Shown: positions 8,282 to 16,695 of the stretch, piece by piece
Position numbering within the stretch: position 1 is the stretch's first letter
How the letters are laid out: each line of letters begins with the position of its first letter
NCBI RefSeq assembly: GCF_963677125.1
Contig: NZ_OY781882.1
Span: 876,501 to 940,500, forward strand
Length of the DNA stretch: 64,000 bases
Source of the DNA: an uncultured Desulfobacter sp.
GTDB taxonomy: Bacteria; Desulfobacterota; Desulfobacteria; Desulfobacterales; Desulfobacteraceae
Reading direction: 5' to 3'
Translations under genes and position numbers: made by a program
Notes under the pieces: model-generated
Database searches by the model: none
Told to the model about the DNA's origin: nothing
What the model saw: the letters and a program-made list of their open reading frames with translations, nothing else

Positions 8282-10516
8282 ATGGCCGCCAGCACAGCTC
8301 AAAAATCCGGATCCAGCCTTAAATCCACTATTAAAGATCAGTCTGGTGCCGGTAAAGTTAAAATCGGTGAAATCCTTTCCAAAGAAGGACAGATTACTTC
8401 CATTATGCTCAACGAAGCCCTTTCGGTCCAGAAAAAGACCAATGAGCGGCTTTCGGGTATTCTGCTCCAGAGAGGCTATATTGATCCGGATACCATCGTC
8501 AATGTGCTTGGACGACTATACAACTATAAAGTTGTCTCTTTTTCTGAAATAAAGCCCGACCCCGAGGCGCTGAAACTCCTGCCCTATGATGAAGCCAAAA
8601 AACATTTGGTTTTCCCCTTGAAGCTGGCCGGAGACGACCTGCATGTCTGTATGTCGGAACCCACGGATACGGATGCGGTTGCAGATCTTGGAAAAAAGGC
8701 TGGAAAAAATATCCGGGCTTTTGTCGCCACTGAAAATGACATTATACAGGCCTATCGCGATTATTATAAAATATCCGATGAAGAGTATAAAAGTTTCCTC
8801 CATTTTGAGGATGAGGCAGAAGATGATGAGCCGGTAACCTCTGTTGATGATTTCGGTTCCCTGGTGTCGGAGGCCGCCGAGGAGCTTGAGGTGGCTGCCG
8901 TTGACACAGATGCAGGTCCGGATGAGTTTATGGCTTCGGATGCCCCCATCATCAAACTGGTAAACGGTATCCTGACCAAAGCAATCAATGACGGCGTGTC
9001 GGATATACACATCGAACCCTTTGAAAAAACATTCCAGGTGCGCTACCGCCTGGACGGCGGCATGTACAAGGCCATGAACCTGCCGCTGTCTATTAAAAAT
9101 GCCGTAATTTCAAGGATAAAGATTCTGGCCGCCCTGGATATTGCCGAACGTAGGATACCCCAGGACGGTCGAATCAAACTCCGGCTAGGCAAGAAAAAGT
9201 CCGTTGACTTTCGTGTGTCCACCCTGCCTACCCTGTTTGGCGAAAGCATTGTTATGCGTATCCTGGACCAGAGCGCATTGAGCGTTGATTTGACCCGTTT
9301 AGGTTTTGAATCCGGCACCTTTGACATGCTCAAACGCTGTATTTCAAGACCCTATGGCCTGCTGCTGGTGACCGGTCCCACAGGTTCAGGTAAAACCACG
9401 ACATTGTATTCCATTCTCAATCGTTTGAACAAGGATGATATCAAGATCCTGACCGCTGAAGATCCGGTTGAATTCAACTTTAAAGGGATCAACCAGGTGC
9501 CGGTAAAAGATGAGGTCGGCATGACCTTTGCCGCTGCCCTGAAAGCCTTTCTCAGGCAGGACCCGGATATTATCATGGTGGGCGAGATTCGTGATATTGA
9601 TACTGCTGAGATTGCCATTAAAGCAGCCATGACAGGCCATCTTGTGTTTGCCACCCTGCATACCAATGACTGTCCGTCAACCATTGGCCGACTTGTGGAT
9701 ATCGGTATTCCGCCCTATATGCTTGCCTCCTCGGTTACCATGGTTCTGTCCCAGCGTCTTGGACGCAGGCTTTGCCCGGATTGCAAGCAGGTGGTCACCG
9801 GGCACAATCCCGAAGATCTGGAACTGCATGGTTTCCATAAGAATGAAATTCCTGATTTGACCATTTATGGTCCTAAAGGCTGCCCTAATTGCAATGGTAC
9901 CGGATACAAGGGTCGGGTTGGGCTTTATGAACTCATGGAAGTTACCGATGAGGTCGCTAAGGCCATCTCTGCAGAAGTGGCCGAAGATCAATTGCGCAAG
10001 GTGGCGATCGCCGAAGGCATGGTTACCTTGAGAGATGCTGGCCTTGTCAAGGTAAAATCCGCAGAGACATCTCTGGACGAAGTATTAAAGAAAACCGTTA
10101 TCACGAAAGAGGCGCTACCCGCCTATCTGGTGAATCCCGACATTGAACAATACGAGGATAAGGATGTCATCATCCGTGAAGGCAACACGGATATTGACTT
10201 TTTCAAGCTTGTTCAAGGCGCTGTTTATGTGGTCAAGGGCGGTAAGATGATTGCAGAAATTACCCAGCCCGGAGAGTATTTCGGCGAAATGGCTGCCATC
10301 ACCGGAACCTCAAGGTCTGCGTCTATTGTTTCAAAGGGCCGATCTAAGATTAAACGGTTCCCGGGAGATAAATTAACTGAAATTATAGAGAAATATCCTG
10401 ATGTGGCCAAGCATCTTTTCACTGTTCTTGCTGACCGCCTGAATGAAACAGACCGCAAACTTGTCTCCCTTTACAACCAGATCAAAAAACGCAAAGTTAA
10501 CGATAGCGCCTCCTAA
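8282..10516 (+). CDS. GspE/PilB-type secretion ATPase fused to a cyclic-nucleotide-binding domain
   Basis: Cytoplasmic type II secretion or type IV pilus assembly ATPase, 744 aa. An MshEN/T2SSE_N-like domain (KIGEILSKEGQIT onward) covers about 25-165. The catalytic core has Walker A GPTGSGKTTT near 365, Walker B DPDIIMVGEIRD near 430 and a zinc tetracysteine CPDC...CPNCNGTGYKGR near 497-545. From about residue 620 to 735 a CAP_ED-like domain follows (GAVYVVKGGKMIAEI, GEYFGEMAAITGTSRSA), which GspE and PilB normally lack. No pilin, platform or secretin genes are nearby. I infer that nucleotide or another small ligand controls motor activity. Confidence 0.92.
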   Translation: MAASTAQKSGSSLKSTIKDQSGAGKVKIGEILSKEGQITSIMLNEALSVQKKTNERLSGILLQRGYIDPDTIVNVLGRLYNYKVVSFSEIKPDPEALKLLPYDEAKKHLVFPLKLAGDDLHVCMSEPTDTDAVADLGKKAGKNIRAFVATENDIIQAYRDYYKISDEEYKSFLHFEDEAEDDEPVTSVDDFGSLVSEAAEELEVAAVDTDAGPDEFMASDAPIIKLVNGILTKAINDGVSDIHIEPFEKTFQVRYRLDGGMYKAMNLPLSIKNAVISRIKILAALDIAERRIPQDGRIKLRLGKKKSVDFRVSTLPTLFGESIVMRILDQSALSVDLTRLGFESGTFDMLKRCISRPYGLLLVTGPTGSGKTTTLYSILNRLNKDDIKILTAEDPVEFNFKGINQVPVKDEVGMTFAAALKAFLRQDPDIIMVGEIRDIDTAEIAIKAAMTGHLVFATLHTNDCPSTIGRLVDIGIPPYMLASSVTMVLSQRLGRRLCPDCKQVVTGHNPEDLELHGFHKNEIPDLTIYGPKGCPNCNGTGYKGRVGLYELMEVTDEVAKAISAEVAEDQLRKVAIAEGMVTLRDAGLVKVKSAETSLDEVLKKTVITKEALPAYLVNPDIEQYEDKDVIIREGNTDIDFFKLVQGAVYVVKGGKMIAEITQPGEYFGEMAAITGTSRSASIVSKGRSKIKRFPGDKLTEIIEKYPDVAKHLFTVLADRLNETDRKLVSLYNQIKKRKVNDSAS

Positions 10517-10754
10517 TTCCATCCCATTTAAGGGGGCGTAATGAATAATCTCCCAATATTACACTTTTTTTATCCGTATTCTTTTTAAGTCCTCATTTTG
10601 CCAGGCAGGAATGCCAGAACAATTAACCCTATGTAAAATTCAAAATTATCCTTTCTATTTGAGCTACAGCAAGGATAATTAATCCGATTGATTGAGATCA
10701 TTTGAAATAATTATGATACGCTGATCTTTATAATCTTTTAGGAAAATGAAATAA

Positions 10755-10988
10755 ATGAACGCTGAATTTCAAAATACGATAAATAAATTTATTTTGGCTG
10801 CAAAGATGATTGACGGCGCAGAGTATGCGGCCTTTGAGTTATCGGATGAAATAGAAAATTGTTTGATTCTTACTGGAGAAATATTCGGTAAAAACACTCA
10901 TGACAAAATAAATGGACTCGGAAAGAAATACGGACTCCTGATATTGGCCCGGGATCTAAACATAACATATGATAACGAGGAGACTTAA
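10755..10988 (+). CDS. Hypothetical small protein
   Basis: A 77-residue soluble, probably helical protein of unknown family (MNAEFQNTINKFILAAKM...). A weak AGGA lies 11 bases before the ATG. It is followed 24 bases later by another small gene in the same direction, so the two may be a transcription unit. The 238 bases before it, back to the GspE-like gene, hold nothing I recognise. Confidence 0.55.
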   Translation: MNAEFQNTINKFILAAKMIDGAEYAAFELSDEIENCLILTGEIFGKNTHDKINGLGKKYGLLILARDLNITYDNEET

Positions 10989-11012
10989 TGAAAAAAGTAT
11001 TGAGGTGCCATC

Positions 11013-11264
11013 ATGAAAAATGAGTGGGATTCTAAAGAATGTTTTGGTCAACAAGCTGAAGATGTGCTCCATGGTGAAGCACCGTACAAATGTCTGAAAT
11101 GTGAAATTTTTGATAAATGTCATAAAATAACTGTTGCAGCTTGCTTGCAAGCAATTTCAACAGATTTGAGTCTAATTACCGAAAATGGACTTGCAACAAA
11201 CAAGCTCATGGGTTTTGCAGAACTTAGCAAACTTGCAGAAGCCGATATGAAGAAAAAAAATTAA
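11013..11264 (+). CDS. Hypothetical small cysteine-containing protein
   Basis: An 83-residue protein with the cluster CLKCEIFDKCHK at about residues 28-39 and a further Cys in AACLQAI, suggesting a small metal or Fe-S site, followed by a helical tail. GAGGTG precedes the ATG at good spacing. I do not know the family. It lies next to the preceding small gene and just upstream of the decaying recombinase. Confidence 0.6.
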   Translation: MKNEWDSKECFGQQAEDVLHGEAPYKCLKCEIFDKCHKITVAACLQAISTDLSLITENGLATNKLMGFAELSKLAEADMKKKN

Positions 11265-11286
11265 ACACTATGCAAGCCTTTCCCGA

Positions 11287-11736
11287 GTGTTTCTGAAAAA
11301 AATTCCAGTTTTTTTACCCCGGAAATTTTATATACTGTCTTTCAAGAAACTCAAATATTCCCTTCTCAAAAGCCTTTTCAATTTTGTCAAAAACACTGCC
11401 GTGCCAGATCTCTCCAATCCATGTGACTCTACTGTCCTTGCAAAAACTTTTCGAGTATCCAAATTGCCGCCTTGGACAATCTTGGAACGAGATGCTGTTG
11501 ATGAATTCATATTCAAAACAGAGAGCACCAGAAACCGATTGATGCTTGAACTGATGGCAAGGGGCGGAATGAGGATTGGTGAGGTTCTGAAATTGAAGCC
11601 CCAAGATGTTCAGGACCGAAAACTTCATTTGCCTAATCCCAAAAGTGGCCGTGTATCAGAAGCCGTTTTTATCCCCCAAAAGGTGGCCGACATGACAGAT
11701 TTTGATGCCCACATAGTCGCCCGTTCACTGAATTAG
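11287..11736 (+). pseudogene. Truncated tyrosine recombinase (integrase) remnant
   Basis: From about residue 45 the frame matches the start of the catalytic domain of phage/integron-type tyrosine recombinases: NPCDSTVL..., RNRLMLELMARGGMRIGEVLKLKPQDV, then LPNPKSGRVSEAVFIPQKVAD. Only the first catalytic arginine (GGMRIGE) remains. The HxxR and Tyr boxes are missing because the frame departs into unrelated sequence and stops after 149 residues, and the N-terminal 40 residues also look foreign. It is an internal fragment and cannot be active. Confidence 0.8.
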
Positions 11737-11751
11737 ACGTTGGAGCCTACT

Positions 11752-12444
11752 TTATCCATGTGGAATTGTACTCGCGTCAGCAAACATTGGGTTCAAAGGA
11801 TAAAATTTCTTTCTTTGTTTCACATAGTCATTGAGATGATCAGAAAGATGGTCCAGATCTTGAAAGATACTTAATGCGTCTACCCCGAAAAATTCAAGGG
11901 ATTGCTTTATTTCTGAAAGTCCGTCGGATGCGATGGTATATTTGTAAAGCCTGTCCTCCAGCGTTTTTTCTAAAGGTTGATGTGGCGTGTTACTGATGGT
12001 AAAAAGCCCTCTTTGGCTCATGATTCTGGCACTGAGGCCCTTTGGAAAACAAACATGAAGTCGCTTTATATCAAAGGGAATAGCTTCTTCTCTTGATGTC
12101 TCGCTATTGCAAATTTCAAAAGCAAAGATGGCAGCATCTTGCTTTGCACATTTTTCGACTGCGAAATATGTTGCTACTAGTGGATTCTTTGTCCAGTCCA
12201 AGAGGCGCGTGGCTAATCCGTGGTGCTGCGCAACGGCCAGCCAATCCCAGTCGTCAAGTGGCTCTTTGGGTAGAAAATGCAGGGCGTATCGCTTCCATGT
12301 CTCAAAAATTTCCTTTTCTCCCAAGGGTCTGCCATAATTCTTATAATATTCTGTACGCCCAGATTTTGGAAGAAGGCTCCATAATGCATTTTTTTGTCCA
12401 CATCTGAATAACGGCCATGGGCCGACCTGGTTTGAACCGATCAA
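11752..12444 (-). CDS. FRG-domain protein, N-terminus short
   Basis: Matches the FRG domain, named for its FRGQ motif: here PLFRCGQKNALWSLLPKSGR at the start, AQHHGLATRLLDWTKNPLVATYFAV near 72-96, and a C-terminal FQDLDHLSDHL. The family's function is not established; it occurs often in mobile and defence loci. The frame has an in-frame stop six codons before the only plausible start (TTG), and the normal 20-40 residues before the FRG motif are missing, so the gene may be 5'-truncated. It lies convergent to a broken recombinase and beside a short repeat. Activity is uncertain. Confidence 0.7.
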   Translation of the reverse strand: MIGSNQVGPWPLFRCGQKNALWSLLPKSGRTEYYKNYGRPLGEKEIFETWKRYALHFLPKEPLDDWDWLAVAQHHGLATRLLDWTKNPLVATYFAVEKCAKQDAAIFAFEICNSETSREEAIPFDIKRLHVCFPKGLSARIMSQRGLFTISNTPHQPLEKTLEDRLYKYTIASDGLSEIKQSLEFFGVDALSIFQDLDHLSDHLNDYVKQRKKFYPLNPMFADASTIPHG

Positions 12445-12465
12445 CGGGATTGAACGACTTCAAGA
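12436..12465 (+). repeat. 30-bp direct repeat, copy A
   Basis: Matches 26 of 30 bases with 13409-13438 in the same orientation (core GGGATTGAACGA). Copy B is the 3' end of the livF remnant; copy A is at the 5' edge of the FRG gene. The pair brackets the small membrane-protein gene, pointing to a duplication or rearrangement. Confidence 0.6.
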
Positions 12466-12793
12466 AAAATCAGGGAAAGGATTCAGTCTGATCCTGACGC
12501 ATGTTGCCAAAATGAGCCATGAGCATTGACCCCTTTCTTGACCCCTTTCCCAAATCGAAAAGGCTGCGGACAGGATGGGATAATGACTATTTGCTCAAGA
12601 TACTATCGGCGTCATTATAAATGCGGATATCCTGCTATAGGATATTTATTAGGTTGTAAAGATTTTAAAAAAAATATACAGAGGTGTTGAAAAAGATATA
12701 ATATCAAACCATGATTACTGTATCCCGTAATTATTGAACGCACCCATTGATAACGGGCTTGCGGGGTATCTAATACAGATTGGAGGATATGAG

Positions 12794-13375
12794 ATGATGA
12801 GAATGGACTTCAAACAAATTTTTGAATTAACCTGGGAACAGTCAAAAAACAATATAGTACCACTTTTAATTCTTTCCCTGCTTTTTGTGGTAATCAGCAC
12901 CATCACTTTTGGAATACTTGCCCCTGTTGCAATGGCAGGTTTTTACCATTCCATTGACAGGATGGTCAAGGAGGGCAGAACGCCTGATGCAAAGGATATT
13001 TTTTCTCAAATTGGTTTGATTTTACCTTTGCTTGGATTTAGCATTGCAACTTTTATTATCCTTTTTATAGGGTATTCTCTTTTTGTACTTCCCGGCCTTA
13101 TCATGTCCCTTGCACTGGCATTTTTCAGCCTTTACATGATTCCTTTGATGGTGGATAAAGGCTTTGGCGTTATTGCCGCATTCAAGGAAAGCTGTGCCAT
13201 GTCCCTGAGGGGGGCATTAACTGATCATTTAATCGTACTCCTTGTTTTCATTGGTGCAAACCTCATCGGAGGGTCTTTCTACATAGGGGTTATTGTGACC
13301 ACTCCGCTGACATGTGTGTTTCTTTTTAATGTATATGAACACAAACTTGCCAATCAATTCATTGTAGATAAATAA
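12794..13375 (+). CDS. Multi-pass membrane protein of unknown function
   Basis: A 193-residue protein with about five hydrophobic segments (VPLLILSLLFVVISTITFGIL, LGFSIATFIILFIGYSLFVL, LIMSLALAFFSLYMIPLMV, a C-terminal LIVLLVFIGANLIGG and VIVTTPLTCVFLF). It resembles uncharacterised DUF4013- or YciC-like inner-membrane proteins in layout, but I cannot assign it. GGAGG lies eight bases before the chosen ATG; an upstream in-frame ATG lacks a Shine-Dalgarno. It is the only apparently intact gene between two copies of a 30-bp repeat. Confidence 0.72.
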   Translation: MMRMDFKQIFELTWEQSKNNIVPLLILSLLFVVISTITFGILAPVAMAGFYHSIDRMVKEGRTPDAKDIFSQIGLILPLLGFSIATFIILFIGYSLFVLPGLIMSLALAFFSLYMIPLMVDKGFGVIAAFKESCAMSLRGALTDHLIVLLVFIGANLIGGSFYIGVIVTTPLTCVFLFNVYEHKLANQFIVDK

Positions 13376-13404
13376 AAATAAAAGATTCGGGTGCCGAATG
13401 TAGG

Positions 13405-14110
13405 TTACACCGATAAATGGGATTGAACGATTTCAGGATTGTCCTCAAGTTCCCGTGTGGTCAGATTGTTGACAATTTCCCCTCGGGTGTCCATGAGATA
13501 GTGGCGGCTGGCGGCCTTTAGCGCCATTTGATAATTTTGCTCGACAATTAACAGGGTGATACCCGATTGGACGCAAAATTTTAAAACCACATCGGTAATG
13601 TTCTGGACCAGGATCGGTGACAGGCCCTGGGAGGGTTTGTCCATGATAATGATCCGGGGATTACTGATCAGGGCCCTGCTGCTAACCACCGCTCATGGTG
13701 GCGCCGTCCTGGTGGGATCTCTCAGCCAGCACCGGAAAATGGTCGTATACTTTTTGAAATGTCCAGGCATTTTCACCCTTGCCCAGCCGGGCGGCCAGTC
13801 GCAGGTTTTCCTCAACACTTAACCCCGGGAAAATGTGGCGTTCCGCAGGCACATAGGCCACCCCCAGCCGGGAAACTTTGTGGGGCTGCCACCGGGTGGT
13901 TTGCCGGCCGTCAATAAGGATGTTTCCAGACCGGGGCGGGGTCAGGCCCATAATGGATCTTAGGGTTGTGGTTTTCCCGGCACCGTTGCGCCCGATAATT
14001 GAAACGGCTTCCTGTTCGTACTCGTGCATGGACAGCCCTTGAATAACATGGCTGTCCCCGTAATATGTCTGCATCTCTTCAATTTCAAGGATCTTACGCC
14101 GCTTTTCCAA
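13405..14110 (-). pseudogene. livF-type ABC ATPase, disrupted
   Basis: Second ATPase of a branched-chain amino acid or urea (HAAT) importer. ILEIEEMQTYYGDSHVIQGL begins it, Walker A is GRNGAGKTTT and the frame runs to ATMSGG. There it hits TAG, and the sequence resumes in another frame at SSRALISNPRIIIMDKPSQGLSP, continuing to IVQSHLSV and a stop. The residues expected between SGG and RALI (EQQMLAIA in the family) are partly gone, so this is a small deletion with frameshift near 13685, not readthrough. The normal Asp-Glu of Walker B has become DKP, a further sign of decay. It directly follows the livG remnant. Confidence 0.85.
13409..13438 (+). repeat. 30-bp direct repeat, copy B
   Basis: Coincides with the last codons of the livF remnant; see the matching copy at 12436-12465. 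Confidence 0.6.
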
Positions 14111-14366
14111 GATATGCCTCTTTGACTTGCTGGTTGTTTTGAATTTCCTTGGGCGTACCTTCTGTAATGATGCAACCGTCCTGGAGGACCGTGATCCGGT
14201 CTGAAATCCGCATGACCATATCCATATCGTGCTCCACCAGGACAACGCTGATATCATCGGCCAGATCCCTGATCAAGTCTGCAATATGGTGGGTTTCCGA
14301 GGGTGACATGCGGGCCGTGGGTTCATCCAGAAATAGAATTTTGGGATCTCCGGCAAGAGACCCCAA
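14094..14366 (-). pseudogene. livG-type ABC ATPase, C-terminal fragment
   Basis: Only the last 90 residues survive, starting at LAGDPKILFLDEPTARMSP (Walker B) and ending with DRITVLQDGCIITEGTPKEI and VKEAYLG. The Walker A half and signature are absent. The sequence joins directly at about 14365 to the end of the livM fragment, so a deletion has removed the livM C-terminus and the first about 160 codons of livG. The remaining order, livM-livG-livF, is that of an intact HAAT operon. Confidence 0.85.
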
Positions 14367-14600
14367 AGCGACCCCATGCCACCCAAAAGGACCGTCATAA
14401 GAACACCGGCCCCGGCAAAGACGCTCATGGGGGACGGGCCGATATAGCCTTTATGCAGGATAAATAAGGCGCCTGAGATACCGGCGAGCAACCAGCCCAG
14501 CAGTTTGTATTTTTTTACATTGATACCGATAAAGGCGGCCCGGTTTTCGTTTTCGCGAATGGCCTCAAGCACTGCGCCAAAAGGTTGATCACCTTGATTT
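14366..14600 (-). pseudogene. livM-type permease, internal fragment
   Basis: Residues LEAIRENENRAAFIGINV, KKYKLLGWLLAGISGAL and GAGVLMTVLLGGMGSLWG match the C-terminal part of LivM/UrtC permeases. The 5' part before PFGAVLEA is absent and the 3' end runs into livG sequence, so both ends are lost. A hydrophilic frame upstream on the same strand (about 14600-14690) is unrelated to LivM, marking a second junction. Confidence 0.8.
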
Positions 14601-14722
14601 GATCTTCCAGATTTTTGATCCAGGAGTTCAAAGTATCCCTTGCCTTCCAGGCGGTGGTCAGGATATTCTCCAATAAAGTTGATTTAAGAAGGTTTTGTCC
14701 TTTTAAGATAAAATGGAAAAAA

Positions 14723-15325
14723 ATGAAAAAAATTCAGTTGTTAATAGTACTTGTCATATCTATTTTGGGAAGCTGTAATTGTTTTGCTGTGACATATAAT
14801 GAAAATGTCTCAGGGGATTTGGCCTGGCTTGGTAACGATAGTGCTGGGCATGGCAGCTACACAGATATTGGAACTCTGGACATAGGTGCGAACACTATAT
14901 CTGGACATTTCTTCTTCGATTCAGCGGCAGATGATCGATATGATTTCGATCCTTTTGTATTTACTATTGCACCTGGAATGAAATTAAGTTCTATTTTCAT
15001 AGAGTATTCGACAACATATTTGTGTTGCACTGGTCCAGCTACGAATGACGCTGCTGTGAATTTTAATCTTATGTCTCCTGTCTCCGAACTATTTTATACT
15101 CTTTTAAATTTATTAGGTGAAGGTAGTATGGAGGTATTTCCCAATTTTTATAGTGTTGAAGCAGGAAGCTACTTTTTTTCTCATTCTGGTATAGGGGGGA
15201 CGGCTTGGGAATCCAATTATACGTTTACCTTCATTACCACAAGCTCTACTGTACCAGTGCCTGCAACATTATCGCTTTTAACGATTGGGCTTTTGGGTCT
15301 TGCTGGTTTAGGTAGGCGAAAATAA
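14723..15325 (+). CDS. Exported protein with PEP-CTERM-like sorting tail
   Basis: A 200-residue secreted protein. The signal peptide is MKKIQLLIVLVISILGSCNCFA. The middle is a Gly/Ser/Asp-rich, probably beta-sandwich domain without recognised motif. The C-terminus is VPVPATLSLLTIGLLGLAGLGRRK, a VPxPA-type PEP-CTERM signal: motif, membrane helix, then basic end. Such proteins are processed by exosortase and linked to exopolysaccharide; no exosortase gene lies in the window. I chose the ATG before the signal peptide; an in-frame extension upstream overlaps the livM wreckage and is not plausible. Confidence 0.8.
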   Translation: MKKIQLLIVLVISILGSCNCFAVTYNENVSGDLAWLGNDSAGHGSYTDIGTLDIGANTISGHFFFDSAADDRYDFDPFVFTIAPGMKLSSIFIEYSTTYLCCTGPATNDAAVNFNLMSPVSELFYTLLNLLGEGSMEVFPNFYSVEAGSYFFSHSGIGGTAWESNYTFTFITTSSTVPVPATLSLLTIGLLGLAGLGRRK

Positions 15326-15701
15326 AGTTATTACATTAATAAATAGTGTCTGCCAAGCACCTCTTATGGGCCGGAAATATAGAAAATCTGAGGCTAGCTT
15401 TAATGGTATTTAACCGGACTATTTGAAGTTCAGCGGCCCTCACCAATAACAGATCAAGTACACATGCCCCCGGTGATGCCATTTCCCGGTCCATTCTGAA
15501 AAAATTTCATCCATTTGTCGATTCTATAGGGTATATCGAGAAATTTTCCGATGATGAGACCATTTATTGAATTGAAAATGTTTACCGGTAAAAATTCAAA
15601 GGGGATTGGAATGATCCCAACCCCCAACATAGGAATCATAAAGGGGGAAAAGCTAAACTTGCCAGATTCAGCATGCCCCCTGGTAAACATTTGTTATCGC
15701 G
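15326..15701. other. Intergenic region with possible gene remnant
   Basis: On the minus strand 15454-15690 encodes a 78-residue frame with FSPFMIPMLGVGIIPIPFEF and PYRIDKWMKFFQNGPGNG. It looks protein-like but I cannot name it and it has no good ribosome-binding site. It may be a truncated gene left downstream of the peroxiredoxin. Otherwise I see nothing. Confidence 0.3.
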
Positions 15702-16421
15702 TTAATCAAAAGCCATTGCTGTCTTCCACTCTTTCCATACATTGCCAACCAAATCAGGTCCTGGTTTCAGCGTTTTTTTCCCCGGTTTCCAGCCAGACGG
15801 CGTCGCCTCGCCCCCTTTGGTTTCCCTGACAAGCTGGAAGGCCTGTACCTGGCGAATGGTTTCAGATACGTTACGCCCCACTGGCGGCGTCAGCACCTCA
15901 TAACCCTGAAGCACACCATCGGGATCGATGATAAAACGGCCTCGGTTTTCCACCCCGGCCGCTTCATTGAACACCCCATACAATCGACCGATTTTTCCAC
16001 CGGCATCGGACAACATGGGAAAGGGTATCCCTCCTTCAACCATCTTGGACAATTCGTGATCATCCCACATCTTATGAACGAACATGCTGTCAATACTCAT
16101 GGAAAGAACCTCAACACCAAGCTTCTGAAGTTGCGCATATTTTTCGGCGACCGCCGAAATTTCAGTTGCTCAGACAAAAGTGAAATCACCCGGGTAAAAA
16201 CACAGCAACGTCCACTTGCCCAAAGAATCGGACAGTTTTACATTGACAAATTTTCCCTGCTGGTATCCTGGCGCTGCGAAATCGGGCACATTTTCTCCCA
16301 AAGTGATCATTGGTCTCTCCTTTTCAATTGGCTTGCTTTTTTCCTTAGCGTCCTTTTCTACAGGTTCTCCAACCGGGCCTCCAGTTGGTCGGGCACACCC
16401 AACTTCTGCTTCTTCCGACAT
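15702..16421 (-). CDS. Selenocysteine-containing peroxiredoxin (PrxU type), UGA-encoded residue 84
   Basis: Thiol or selenol peroxidase of the AhpC/Prx1 group that reduces peroxides. The frame reads through one in-frame TGA at 16172-16170. The peptide is FYPGDFTFV-U-ATEISAVAEKY, where other peroxiredoxins have the peroxidatic Cys (FTFVCPTE type), so the whole 239-residue protein is otherwise intact. It continues with HKMWDDHE, FPMLSDAGGKIGRLYG and FIIDPDGVLQ. Downstream of the UGA a perfect hairpin supports selenocysteine insertion. The ATG at 16421 has AGGAG seven bases before it and adds an N-terminal GCARPTGGP extension; an internal ATG at 16310 is an alternative start. It is last in a Se/S redox cluster. 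Confidence 0.92.
16142..16159 (-). promoter_or_regulatory. Bacterial SECIS-like hairpin of prxU
   Basis: On the mRNA strand TTTCGGC, loop GGTC, GCCGAAA: a perfect 7-bp stem with the loop 18-21 bases after the UGA. The distance and the GGUC loop fit bacterial SelB-binding SECIS elements such as that of E. coli fdhF. Confidence 0.85.
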
Positions 16422-16693
16422 ACATGACTCCTTTCGTTGATTCCCGCATTAGCATATATCTGCTTATCAGAATCTGCTTGCAGGATAGTTGTTTTAGAAT
16501 ACTGGTCAGAGTTTTTTCTGTTGAGCAGGTAAATACCGACGGCTGCAACAAGGATGGCGCTGAGCATGAATTTTAAAATGGTCATATCCATTAATCTCAG
16601 GGCACCAACCTGCTTATCATATCTTAATACATGTCCTTTCTGCAGCAGGAAACCAAACAGAATTCCAGTAATTATGCCGTAAATCAAACTCAT
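16358..16693 (-). CDS. YeeE/YedE-family small membrane protein, C-terminal part lost
   Basis: The N-terminal 58 residues (MSLIYGIITGILFGFLLQKG, YDKQVGALRLMDMTILKFML, AAVGIYLLN) match the second gene of paired YeeE/YedE transporters, which import thiosulfate or related sulfur compounds. After two membrane helices the sequence turns into a polar tail that runs into the peroxiredoxin coding region. The usual GG-rich second half with a conserved Cys is absent in every frame. It starts two bases after the upstream YeeE stop. It is either a decaying gene or a minimal version. Confidence 0.6.
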   Translation of the reverse strand: MSLIYGIITGILFGFLLQKGHVLRYDKQVGALRLMDMTILKFMLSAILVAAVGIYLLNRKNSDQYSKTTILQADSDKQIYANAGINERSHVCRKKQKLGVPDQLEARLENL

Positions 16694-16695
16694 TA

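Noticed and set aside
13680..13700. In-frame TAG within livF that could be read as pyrrolysine or suppressed stop
   Set aside because: The reading frame changes after it and signature residues are missing, so it is a deletion with frameshift; Walker B is also altered.
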